Source of the DNA: Echiichthys vipera
Lineage: Eukaryota > Chordata > Actinopteri > Perciformes > Trachinidae
DNA length: 64,000 nucleotides
Assembly (NCBI GenBank): GCA_963691815.1
Contig: OY829662.1
Span: 13,988,241-14,052,240 of the forward strand
Reading direction: 5' to 3'
The notes beneath the pieces are model-generated. The model did not search any database and had not been told where the DNA came from. It saw nothing but the letters and a program-made list of their open reading frames with translations. How positions within the stretch are numbered: the stretch's first letter is position 1; each line of letters starts with the position of its first letter. This document shows positions 14,188 to 27,567 of this stretch, one piece after another. The position numbers and the translations under genes are program-made.

Positions 14188-14464
14188 CAAATATGATGTG
14201 TACAGTCAATTGTTTTGACAATTTTAAGCTGTTTTGTATAAATTGTAGTTGGTTTTGATGATGCTTTGTAATTTATCTATAAATTTGTGAAGTAGATGTT
14301 GACTGAAGAATATCATCACTTTCTCACACAATGACTCTCATGATGTCATAGCCTGTATACTGTATGTAAATGTATTGAAAATGTTATTTTCAGAACTCAA
14401 ATAATAATGAATTGAGCTTTTCTTGTAAGACTTGTTTTAAGCTCTGCAGCCACTGTACGCACAA

Positions 14465-14470
14465 AATAAA
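14465..14470 (+). terminator. otop2: otop2 poly(A) signal
   Basis: A canonical AATAAA lies 278 bp past the stop codon and is the first one downstream, giving a short 3' UTR. Confidence 0.7.
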
Positions 14471-14510
14471 GGTAAGCAATGCAATAAGATAAGGATTGTG
14501 TTCCTTGTTA

Positions 14511-14511
<1 letters not shown>

Positions 14512-14543
<32 letters not shown>
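14512..14543. repeat. (ATT)n microsatellite
   Basis: A run of TTA/ATT trinucleotides immediately left of the hAT-like element. Confidence 0.9.
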
Positions 14544-14545
<2 letters not shown>

Positions 14546-14553
14546 GACTTGTT

Positions 14554-15038
14554 ACTAGAGATGCTCCGATATTGACTAATTAGCTGGATCGGATATTGGA
14601 TCAATTAGGCCGAACCAGCATTCCGACTAAGTCATTGATTTTTTCATTAATATCATACACAGCAATGCAGTTACAGCGATCTAGTCACTTCAAATCTATG
14701 TTTGCAACACCGGTCAGGGTTTTATATCACATTTTAAAATATCCGTTTTCAGTGAACTTTACATGAAAGTGTTATTTATTTATATTTGCTGCTAATGTAC
14801 ACGTTGTTATTTGTTAATAAATAATATTAATTACATTTATATCTATTGATTTTAATCTGTTACCTTTTTTTTAACAAGGCTAAATGTTTTTCAAGCCTGA
14901 TGCCTTCACTTACATGGACAGGTATAAGCTTCATTCATTCAACAGTAGTATCGGAACGGTATCGGGTATCGCCCGATACGCTCAGTCCAGGTATCGGTAT
15001 CGGATTGGATCGGAAAAAAACTGGATCGGTGCATCTAG
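14554..15038. mobile_element. hAT-like non-autonomous DNA transposon (MITE)
   Basis: The left end reads TAGAGATGCTCCGAT and the right end ends ATCGGTGCATCTA, whose complement is TAGATGCACCGAT. These are imperfect terminal inverted repeats of a family with repeated 'GGATCGG / GTATCGG' sub-terminal motifs, well known in fishes. The element is about 485 bp, A/T-rich inside and encodes no transposase. I could not find a clean 8-bp target duplication, so the exact ends are uncertain and the copy is probably old. It lies between the otop2 poly(A) signal and the tvp23b promoter. Confidence 0.7.
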
Positions 15039-15668
15039 CACCTAATGCAAAATGCAAAAACTATGGTAAAAATAGCCTATTTTGAATCTTCTTCATTACA
15101 TATGTTTATTAAAATTAGTCAATGCATTGATTGGTTAACAGACAGATTATCAATTTTAATCAAATGTTAATTGTGTAAGTCATTTTCATATACCAAACAT
15201 TTTCTAGTTCTAGCCTCATTTGTTTTGTTTTTCTCAACCTCTTTTTTAATAGAAAATTCTTATGAGCATTTTTTTTTTTTTACAATTTTCTGACATTGTG
15301 TAGACCAAATTATATATTTATTTAACCACGAAAATAATTAGTAGCAGCCATAATTATCTTTGTTGGGACTTTATTAGGCCCTGAAAAGGGCATAATATAT
15401 AGATATGTGACCTTATTGTGGCTATCATTGAAAACCGGATTGGTGTTTCACAAAATAAATCAGATAAACCTACGCAAAGAGTCAATAATAAGACACTCTC
15501 CTAAAGCTTTTGGGAGCGCTAACTAGCTTGAACTAAAAGCCCAAAAATGAACAAGTAAGGCTTGCCTTTGAGTCAGGCACATTTAACGCCACACTTCCTG
15601 GAGGTCCTTAGCACACGGGTTTGTTTACATACACGTCACCAGGAAATACACCGCGAAGAAGTGTCAAC
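15039..15668 (+). promoter_or_regulatory. tvp23b: tvp23b upstream region
   Basis: No gene is seen here. Close to the start codon, at 15591-15601, is ACACTTCCTGG, an ETS/GABP-type site, followed by 'CACGTCACC' (CRE/E-box-like) and a short GC-richer stretch. There is no TATA box. This would fit a housekeeping promoter. Assigned by motif only. Confidence 0.35.
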
Positions 15669-17892
<2,224 letters not shown>

Positions 17893-18620
17893 GGTTGAAG
17901 AGGATGAGTGACGATGACTCTGCAGAGTGATGGACACATTATATTTCCTAGATTCCTGTTGGGCTTTTCTTAGGGTGTATGGGTTTTTATAATTCCATTC
18001 ATGGTTAGGATACAACCGATTTTGTATGTGTTGTTTCCTCCGAATTCATTGACTGATGAATTCAAGGTAAATCTCCAGACTTTTATAATTCCAAAAAAGG
18101 ACATTATAGTGGCTTTTGAGAATTCATTTAACATAGTTTTGGCAGTGCATCAGTGCAGAACACAGAGTTATACGTGTCATACAAGTTTATCAAAAGACTG
18201 GCACAGAGCCTCAAATACTTTAATTCAAATTTATTAAAATAACATATTGTGATATCAAATATCACAATATGCTACCTAAATACCTCCGTATCAATTGACG
18301 ATTGGTGCTATTTATGCTAATTTTCTTCACAATTATACTTTTTAAAAGCTAATCCTCAGTAATGTGGTGATAAGTGGGTGAAGCCAAATAATAGAACAGC
18401 TGGAACAGTTTGGTAAGTTGAGAAAATTGTTCAGCCTTAGCAGGAGCTACGATGGTAATGTGATGGGATTTGGATCAAGGCAATACCCTAAATTCAGGAA
18501 GTGTTGTTGTAACTACACCTTTGTGACTTTGGACAGGTCATCCCTGCAGGCAACATCTATGAATGTACTGTATTGTTGTGAAAAGGGCTTTGGGTAATAC
18601 AATGATTGTGTAATAATAAA
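17893..18620 (+). terminator. tvp23b: tvp23b 3' UTR and poly(A) signal
   Basis: An AATAAA at 18615-18620 follows the stop by 0.73 kb, with a second candidate near 18.87 kb. The UTR includes a perfect 13-bp inverted repeat with a 3-nt loop at 18243-18271 (CATATTGTGATAT pairing with ATATCACAATATG). Confidence 0.5.
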
Positions 18621-19372
18621 TATTGATTTGTTACATTATTGTGGCTAAGATTTAAACCTGGATTGTGGACCTTTATTTTATACTACTGTTTAATGTTGCT
18701 TTATTTAAAAAAAAAAAAAAAAAAATTTTGGAAATCACATTATGGTAGGGAGTAGTGAATATGTATTTATAAATGTTTCGCAGTAAGTGCCACTTGGATG
18801 TGATTTTATATAAAAACTGGTCACTTAACCTGAACTTCTGTGGAGAAATTGTTGTATTTCACAAATGAATAAATACATTAATACACTTATTACCATGGTT
18901 TCTGGCTGAACATGTCAATCTTACTAATGGCTAACTATCTAGTAACCTCTCATTAGTTGCCCTTTAGCAGTAACTTTCAGATTTGGACCAAGTCAGAATA
19001 CCTGTGGAAACTAAACAAATGCACTAGGTCACCAGTCTGTCTGCAGTGACTAATTCAACCACAAGATGGCAATAACAGAACATCAGTGTTAAGCATTTTG
19101 TGTCCCCCAACACCGTTTAATTTGTCTTTTCCTTCCATTTCATTTATTTTTGTTTAGACAGATCATGGTATAAATACTTTAATTCAATTAAAATGAACAC
19201 ACATCTTGGAATAGCACCTGGCATACAAGTCATGAAGATTGTGTTATTCAGTGTTGCACGATCTTGCACTTTTGAGGGCTAAAGGAATATGGTACGTGTG
19301 TAGATGTTCCAGTTTTAAACAACAGTTAACTCACATAATCAAAATGGTATCAGGAGTGAAGGCTGACATTCC
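18621..19372. other. Convergent intergenic spacer, tvp23b / ZACN-like
   Basis: An A/T-rich spacer with a poly(A) run near 18.71 kb, between two genes transcribed towards each other. No coding or RNA feature is supported. Confidence 0.6.
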
Positions 19373-19378
19373 TTTATT
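19373..19378 (-). terminator. zacn: ZACN-like gene poly(A) signal
   Basis: AATAAA on the minus strand, about 190 bp past the stop. Another AATAAA at 19566-19561 overlaps the stop codon itself, which would give almost no 3' UTR if used. Confidence 0.45.
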
Positions 19379-19564
19379 TGTTTGATGTTCAGAAAAAATG
19401 CCAACATACATCTTTATGGGACAGCAAGAAACGGAATATGAGTACAATTGAGCACATCATTTGACATTATAGAATGTGAGGTTAAACGTGTAATAAAAGT
19501 GTGCTGAGATTTGCATCAGTCTGAGTCTTTGCATTTGTATGTTGAATTTATGACATGCATTTTA

Positions 19565-22500
19565 TTAGTACCAGAAATCAAAATGGTTAACTTCACATGT
19601 GTAATGTACCATCACGAAAATCATGGCAAAAAAGTAGAAAGTGCCTAACACTAAATAGAACCAAAAATATGTCTTGTCCAATTTGTTGGCAAACAACGTA
19701 TTTCTCTCATTTTCCGTTGTCTGTGCCTGATGAGCTTCCAGGAAGTTGACCACCTTTCTGAGCATTCGACTGGCCTCTTCTGAGCCATTCAGCTGAACGA
19801 CGCTAATGTCGGCTTTGACTTCTGTAGGGATTTAAGCCGCAATCAGAGCAGGTCATGCATTATTTTGTTGTCAATCAAAAATCCACTTTGTGTGCATCAA
19901 AATACTCATCTCAATATGAACAAGTATTGCATTACAGACTCAACACATGCAGTATTTGTTTAGTGGTCAAGTCCTCCTCACCCTCATCCTTGTCCTCATC
20001 CTTGTTCCCTGCGTTTTCTGCAACTGACCCTTTGGAGCAGCAGCAGAAGATGAGGCTGCCATCACTGGCCAATCGGGTGAGCACCATGGAAACCAGCATG
20101 CTTAACACCAAGAGGACCAGACAAACACAGAAGTGGATTCCTGTGGCACAGACAAGATGGTGTAGTGACTAAGACTGTGATGCTGTGTGTTGTATTTGGT
20201 TTGCAAGCGTGTTTGTGAGCTGACTGACGGATGACAGGGCTGCACTTGCTGTCTCCTGGGAGCTGATCGTTGAGGATGATGAGGAACATGGTGAAGCTGA
20301 GCACCAGAGTAACCTTGAAAGAGTTGCGTTCACCGCCTCCCAGTGGCAGAGCGAAGCTGACCACATCAGCCACGACGATCAGAATACTGGGCAGCAGTAA
20401 TGTTATGAAGGGGTTCGTGTGTTTGATGCTCAATTCCACCTGAGGGCAGACATAATTCCAAAGTATGAATATAGAAACTGCTTGTTTTTTAGATCAGCCC
20501 AGACCCTAGAGGTTTTTCAGTTACTATCTCCCTGACTTTCAATTGTGGCTGAGCAAACCCCATTTATTGTATTTTATGTGTATTTTTTCTAATTGTGTTG
20601 TTTATTGATCTGTACAGCACATTGGTCGACAGTTGGTTGTTTAAAATGTGCTCTATAAATAAAGTTTGAGTTGATTTGAGTCGAGTTGTTTATTGATTTA
20701 AATGCTAGTATGTGGGTGGAGAAAAAGGTAAATGCTTAATGCTCTACCAGTGCCTTGTGTTATTTTCTCAGTTAATCCTTTTAATTTAATTAGATTTTAT
20801 TTAATATTATTTAATTAGATTACATTAGATTAGATTAAATGCGATTATTATTATTATTATTAATATTATTATTATTATTGTTATTTCAAATATCATAAAA
20901 TAGTGAAAAATGTCCAATATAAGTTTCCACATTTCAAGGTGACATATTCAAAATGTTTGATTTGTCCTGCCAACAGTCTCACACTCAAACACACTGTTAT
21001 ATACAGTATGATAAAGAAAATCAACAAAATTCCTAAATCTGAGAAGCTGGAACCTGTGAGCATTTTGAATTTGTTCCATGCCTGAAATTAATATTGAATA
21101 TCAAAATAGTTGCAGGTTAATTTAAAGATTACTCAACAACTTGTTCAGTTCGAACCTCAGACAGAAGTGTCACAATGAAACAGGTCACTTTCTGTTTTTT
21201 CAAGTTAAAGTTAAAAAATACCAATGAATGGTCTTCATCATTACCTCTATTAAGATAAGACTCTTCCACACGGTCATTAACCTACCATGATGTAATTGCG
21301 ATCGTCTCTCTTTTTCGCGAGGATCACACCATCTGTTTGCCAATCTCCATGGGAACTATCAACCATCTTCAATTCCCCAAATACCAGCTCTGTACCACAT
21401 CCTGAATGAAATGAAGCTTTCTTTAAAAGATGAACATTGCACTCTGAACTCTGACTGACTCACAATGGGCAGTTTAAAGTTACCTACTTTGTCCCTCACC
21501 CCAAGTCATTGCAGTTTATGCCCCTTCGCCCCTCCACACACAGTGCCAAGGCCCCAGCTACTATCTATAAGGCTTTATCACTATACATTAGATGATGTGT
21601 AAAATCTGTTTTGAATTCACTCATTTAAACAGCTGACATGGCAAAGTGATGATTTGCCACAAAACATATCTGGCTTGATAATACATACAACTCACATGAT
21701 GTTTTTAATTAAATATTCGGCATGTCATCCTAAAGATTAAGCATGACCGTGAAAGAAAAACATAACCAAATTGTCAGGATTAACACAGTAAATGTAAAGT
21801 GGTCACATTAAGGACACTATCACTTAACACCCAGTTTGCTCTTGATTGAATATTTGTATTAGAATTCTGAGCTCACCTGCTTTGGTCCAGGTTTGGATCG
21901 CGACAGGGCATGCATCACTAGCAAAGGGATAATTGAAGAGATTGATCTCACAGTTCACCTCTGCATTAATGATCACACTGTGCTTCAGTGTGCCATTACT
22001 GCCTACCAGCAGATCATGGGAGCTGTGCGTCATAGTTGTTGCTATCCTGCACATGAGAGACAACATTTGTGTGAGATGAATATTAAGAAGTCCATGAATT
22101 GGATTTGTTATAATTATGTAACTTACCCATTCGTTACATGGAGCACCGGGGTCCAGACTTTACTTACTGGCAGGACTACTTCATCATATGGGTAAACTAA
22201 TGTGTCCCATGCCAAACCAGGATCTCGCCATGTCTGTGGTTTAAAATCAAAATGAATGTGATCAAAACATACTAACAATATTCTTTTTGTCCATTTGTGA
22301 GTATCTTGCAGCTTACCAGTGAGGCTTGTATACGACTTAATAGGCGGAGATTCTTTGTGTCCTGTTGAAAAAATTAAAAAAGAAAAAAGAAAAAATCCTA
22401 AGTGGTCTTTGTGCCTCAAAACATGAGATTAAGACTTCCTGCATGTATTTTTACTTACATTAACAAAAACGTTAGAATAATAACACCAAATTGTAATTTT

Positions 22501-23291
22501 AATAATTTGTTCTTGTTAAAGGTTGAATATTTATAACCTTTTTAAAAATAATACACCCACGGGGTGTTTTGAGGGATACAGAATGAAAATATTGCTTTTC
22601 CATAAAAAAAATATATATTTAGTCTGATTTAATATTTAAAATGTTTTTGTGTTTTACAATGACGTTCTGTCACCTTCTGTTTACATTGTACCGGCCAATA
22701 GTGGCCAGCACTGCGTGGTTGCCAGGGTTGTCTGTTTTTCGGGGGCAGCTGCTCTAGGCTGGCACTGGGTGAAATGGAGGCTACTGGGCTGGTCTGACAA
22801 ACATGGCAACCCGAGTGCTTTTAATTATTTTTGTTGTTGCGACTACGCTCTTGAGACACTAGATGACGGTGTTCTGCTTACTCTCCATATGCAACCTTTA
22901 AGTTGTGAACGGTTTAAAACAAGAAACAAAAGATAATTCTCAGTTAGCTCCACTATAGAATGTATAAGAGAATACTTACAACTGACAGAGTCTGGTACTC
23001 AATGAACGGCACATGGATCGCTTGGGTGCAGTTTTCATACTGTGGCTGAGATAAATATTTTTTGTCAATCAACATTTCAGCCAGACATCGGCGATCTGTG
23101 CACTTGGAGTCAGCATGTCCACATCCTGAAATTAGAGATAAAAGTGAACCAAAGCTTTGAATATCTTTAAGAAATACTTCTAGCAGTCTACTACCTTTCT
23201 AAACTTTGTTTGTGAGCTATAAAACACACTTACCTATTGTTAGTAGTAAGAAGAGAGCCTTCCACAGACTGTGGGTAAGAATTCTCAACAT
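19565..23291 (-). CDS. zacn: Cys-loop ligand-gated cation channel subunit, ZACN-like
   Basis: Nine exons on the minus strand: 23291-23234, 23125-22980, 22361-22317, 22233-22127, 22046-21877, 21401-21286, 20439-20229, 20140-19982 and 19821-19565 (TAA). They give 422 aa, all phases consistent. A signal peptide (about 1-19) precedes a short Cys-rich stretch (C21, C28, C33, C52). Loop D region reads 'LTWRDPGLAWDT'. The Cys-loop is exact: C151-x13-C165. M1 is about 225-245, M2 about 254-272 with 'GGGERNSFKVTLVLS', M3 about 286-305 and M4 lies near the end ('TYFWFYLVLGTFYFFAM'). The M3-M4 loop is short and acidic. The GER-xx-FK motif before M2 and absence of a PAR insertion predict cation selectivity. 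ZACN is preferred over 5-HT3 because of 'LTWRDPGLAW' (human LSWLDTRLAW), the ALPL-ER-FKVTL segment, the Cys in the M2-M3 loop (C280), and human linkage of ZACN to 17q25. A divergent 5-HT3-like subunit remains possible. Confidence 0.85.
20560..20690 (+). mobile_element. Retroposon 3' tail in ZACN-like intron
   Basis: The phrase 'CTGTACAGCACATTGGTCGA', then 'AAATGTGCTCTATAAATAAA' and a degenerate TTGAG tail are the 3' end of a LINE/SINE family abundant in fishes. Only the tail is present. Family assignment is from memory. Confidence 0.6.
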
Positions 23292-23379
23292 TTCTGATGA
23301 TTAGACTTCACATATGACTGATCTGCAGATTGACTGACAGCTGTGTGCCGTCCCCTCAGGTTTCAGCCTGACATGACAC

Positions 23380-23386
23380 TTAAATA
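23380..23386 (-). promoter_or_regulatory. zacn: TATA-like box of the ZACN-like gene
   Basis: TATTTAA on the minus strand, in the context CCTATTTAAGTG, about 90 bp upstream of the start codon. Spacing suits a short 5' UTR. Confidence 0.45.
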
Positions 23387-23399
23387 GGCCAGTCTGTGA

Positions 23400-25617
23400 C
23401 GTTAAACCACATATTCACAACACTATAATGACAATATCACCGACCCACAATACTGTGTAAGAATACCATTGCGTGTTCAACACATCCCTCAGTTATCCTA
23501 TGCAAACAGTCAGAACACGAGTGCAATTACTCTCACAGTCTGTTTACCTGCCGGCGGAGCACAGGTAGCTCCAGCTGCTATTTTGCCATTACAGCTTGAC
23601 ATGCTAGTCTGCATTACAATGGGACTGTGGCTGTCATACAGGGGAAAGAAAGGAAGCAGACAACAATGGAAACATAGACGGAGGTTTCAGTGTGTTTTAG
23701 GGACAGCGTCTCTTCTCACAGAATGGCCATTATACATATACTCTGTTTTGACAGGTGGATATTGAGTTCAGGTTTGGTCATATGATTGTGGCTCACAAGA
23801 TCATTGTTTTTTTTTATTAATGGATAAATATACTGAGGATGTTTTATTTACTGTCAATTTATTTTATTTATATACCATGGCAAGCTGAGAGAAGCAGTTG
23901 AAAGTGCTGATGTGGGTCTTTTACACACCATAAAAAATTAGTTTGAAAGGAATGTTTTAATAAGAAACACCCAAAACACCCATATTTTAAAACACGTACA
24001 TATAAATGAACTGTATTATACTTGTATTTCTGCTGTATTTGTGCATATTGTCACTTTCAAGTCCTTTAACAACATTGAACTGTTCTATAGTAATATTTTG
24101 AGTAATGGGCGCCGTCAGTCATGTATTTGTTTCTTGTCAAACAACAGCCTTCACTGTTTCAAAAGCTCTCCACGCTGCTCAGGCTCAACCTTCATCTCAA
24201 CCGGCACCTTGTGATCACTGGGAAGTTGCTGCATGGTTCTTTGTATCTGTGTCTAGTATTATGAAGAAAATACGACAGTGTAGCTTATCTTTGTCTTGTC
24301 TGACCCAGGTTCTAAATACATCTTTGCATGCATGGCTTATATCTTCGAATCAGTATCCTCTCACCACATAAACCTAAGCTGTCCTTAACCTGTCACCCCC
24401 AACATGTTGTTGCTGCTAGTATGTTACTTTTCATCTGACATCAAACATATTTTTGCTTTCACATTCTTGATAAATTATGTAGCTCTTGTTTTATGGTACT
24501 AATAATTTACAAATCGATCTAATATTTAACACCGTATCTGTTGTGTAAATTATACCACAAATGTTGAATGTTGTTGTAGTGTCTTGTAAAGTGCCACATG
24601 GCGCGGGGAACTAACATCCATAAACAAATCAATCTACTGTCTGGTACTGTCACAGTTTATGGGTATACTTATGCACTGCAGTAAAGGAAGTAATACTTTT
24701 TTCTTTATGTCTGTGTTTTTACTCATTCATATTTGCTGCCTGCAAATGACAGGCGGATGAACTGTTCTTTGTAGGTTATCTCTCAGAGGAATGTCTCTTA
24801 TCTCTGTCTTCACACATCATCTGCAACAATATGTGGTGAATCAGGTGTAGATTTACATTTTCTATTTTAAAAAAAAACAAGGTTGAATTAGTGTTGTCGA
24901 CCTCTTTGTAACAGCTTTTGATGTTTTTATGCCTGCAATAAATGTGGTTTGTAAGTAAAGTGTGTCCTGGCGGCTCACTTGTGATCTCTCTTGTCTTATC
25001 AGAAACCAAATTGGGAGCAACTGAGACAAAGCAATTCCTTGTGCCAATGAGAGTGTCTCCACCTGATGGAGCAAAGGTTAACTTTCTGTCTAATGAATCA
25101 TGGAAATTTGAAGGGAAATTACTCAAATATACTCAGCTGCAAAATGACCTATAATTCATCAATATCTCTTAGCTTTTATCATTCTGTGGAAGACTGTTTT
25201 AATTACGCAATTTCTATTACGCCACCAAGACGTAAAAAACAATAAGAGGGCATTCGCTATTTTTGTCCTGAAAAATATTCCATGGGTCATAAATTCTTCC
25301 TGATTGTCCAATAAGGTTTCAGAGGGAAGTGATTGCTGTGATATCAGAACAAAATGGGACTTTGCCTCAGGACCAGGCCGGCCCACAACACTCCAACCAA
25401 CTCGACCTGGAGGTTACTTTCACTGTGGCAACACACTTTTTAATTCTTGGCAGAACTGATGGGCTTTGTGACACCTGACAAACTCTATTTTCTACTCTGC
25501 AAGTAAGTTGAATATTGACTTATAATGTGTTGTCTTTTTGAAGACTTATTCAAAGTAATAAACAAAGATTCTAAAATAAATACAGTTTTCAATGTTCTAT
25601 GGTAAGAATAAAATGAA
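23400..25617. other. Intergenic, ZACN-like upstream flank
   Basis: 2.2 kb of A/T-rich DNA. Open frames of 60-116 codons occur on both strands, but none has a recognisable domain or splice context. Nothing is supported. Confidence 0.55.
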
Positions 25618-26775
25618 AAATTATTGTGTTTCTGTTATATTTTGTTAAATGGAGGTTTAGGCTTTACAGTATGTGAAAGTACTCATGCTGCCATCTTTAC
25701 CAGAAATCCTGAGAAGAAGAGATCTTTTATCTTGTATCCTGGCTGATTAAAAATTGACATAAAATACAATAAATTGTAATGCTTGTAGAAATTCAAATCA
25801 ATGCAGTTGATGTAATAAAACAGATATGTCCCCAGATTTTACATGAATTCACATTACATTGTGACATTAGAGATGTTTGAATTGTGTCTTTTTTGCTTAT
25901 TTTGTTTCATGAACCTTTACTGAAACACAAAACACTGTTAACAAGCCAACAGGAGCCCATTTAAACTACAGTAAAACTGTTATTTGGATCAACATTTATC
26001 TGACTGACAGGAACAACTCATAAAGTTAATACATCTTTTAAAGACTTGGCACTATTGCAAGTTTAAGATTCAACACTTGATAAACCATTGATCATAAATC
26101 GAGATAAACATCAGCTATTTGTTCTCAGGTGACTCAATTAAGCAATAAAAACTGTAATCTTGAAAGGAAGTACATGGTGTGAAAAACAAATTGATCAATG
26201 ACTCAGCACTGTGCATGCAAACATAAACTTGATAGAGTGCCTATCATCAGAGACACCTCAAGCAGCTGTCAGATTACTGGATTGCAGTATAAGACAGTGA
26301 TATCAGAATTCAACTGTCAAATATTTGAAGTACTTTTAAAGTAGCTTAAAGTAACTACTAATTACAAAAACAGCTGAAAAGGTTCACAGTTCCACAGAAT
26401 AATTCTACAATATTAGCCCAGTCAAGCCAGCCTGAAAGGAAATAATTAACTTCAAGTAGTAATAACTAATCATTATAAATCAACTAATTGACAGACAAAT
26501 AGAACAGCAATTATTAAGTATTGCCATGACCTGAAATGTTTGTGAATTCATGTAAAATCTGGGGACATATCTGTTTTATTACATCAACTGCATTGATTTG
26601 AATTTCTACAAGCATTACAATTTATTGTATTTTATGTCAATTTTTAATCAGCCAGGATACAAGATAAAAGATCTCTTCTTCTCAGGATTTCTGGTAAAGA
26701 TGGCAGCATGAGTACTTTCACATACTGTAAAGCCTAAACCTCCATTTAACAAAATATAACAGAAACACAATAATT
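25618..26775. repeat. Inverted duplication, arms of about 235 bp
   Basis: The segment 25618-25853 reappears as its reverse complement at 26543-26775 and is nearly identical over the part compared by eye, for example 'ACAGATATGTCCCCAGATTT' against 'AAATCTGGGGACATATCTGT'. The arms enclose about 690 bp, part of which is the first copy of a separate direct repeat. No coding capacity was seen. Confidence 0.88.
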
Positions 26776-27567
26776 CCTGGAGCTAAAATGAAAGGTACAA
26801 AAAGGAATATGCACGAAAACATTCAGTGATTAATCATGACATTTGATTCAGAATTCAGACTCAAGTTCTCATAGGCTTGTCATTGTAATTTACCCCGCTC
26901 GTTTAACTTGTTAAGCTTGTCCTAACTCTGTCATACAAGGAGGGTGGGCAGGTGGGTCCCAGTGACCCCCATTCCTTGACCTGATTTTCCTTTAACTTGT
27001 TCTTGTCCTCCTTTAATGAACTCAGTGATTGCTGTGTAGAAACCAGCTAAATGAAACCTGTGACATAAAAAATATAAAATACCATCATCACCTACTGCAA
27101 CATTATTGTCAATGCAAATTGTAACATTAGAGATGTTTGAATTGTGTCTTTTTTGCTTATTTTGTTTCATGAACCTTTACTGAAACACAAAACACTGTTA
27201 ACAAGCCAACAGGAGCCCATTTAAACTACAGTAAAACTGTTATTTGGATCAACATTTATTTGACTGACAGGAACAACTCATAAAGTTACATACATCTTTT
27301 AAAGACTTGGCACTATTGCAAGTTTAAGATTCAACACTTGATAAACCATTGATCATAAACCGAGATAAACATCAGCTATTTGTTCTCAGGTGACTCAATT
27401 AAGCAATAAAGACTGTATTCTTGCAATGAAGTACATGGTGTGAAAAACAAATTGATCAATGACTCAGCACTGCGCATGCAAACATAAACTTGATAGAGTG
27501 CCTATCATCAGAGACACCTCAAGCAGCTGTCAGATTACTGGATTGCAGTATAAGACAGTGATATCAA
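25864..27567. repeat. Direct duplication, two copies of about 443 bp
   Basis: Copy 1 is at about 25864-26306 and copy 2 at about 27124-27567, in the same orientation. Both start near 'ACATTAGAGATGTTTGAATT' and end near 'AAGACAGTGATATCA'. By eye they differ at only about ten sites (roughly 98% identity), so the event is young. Copy 1 lies inside the inverted duplication and copy 2 outside it. Confidence 0.9.

Noticed and set aside
20903..21085. 60-aa frame in the ZACN-like intron near 21 kb
   Set aside because: Intronic, A/T-rich, Lys/Ile-rich, no similarity.
22649..22936. 95-aa plus-strand frame inside the ZACN-like gene
   Set aside because: It lies in an intron, antisense, without recognisable domain or codon pattern.
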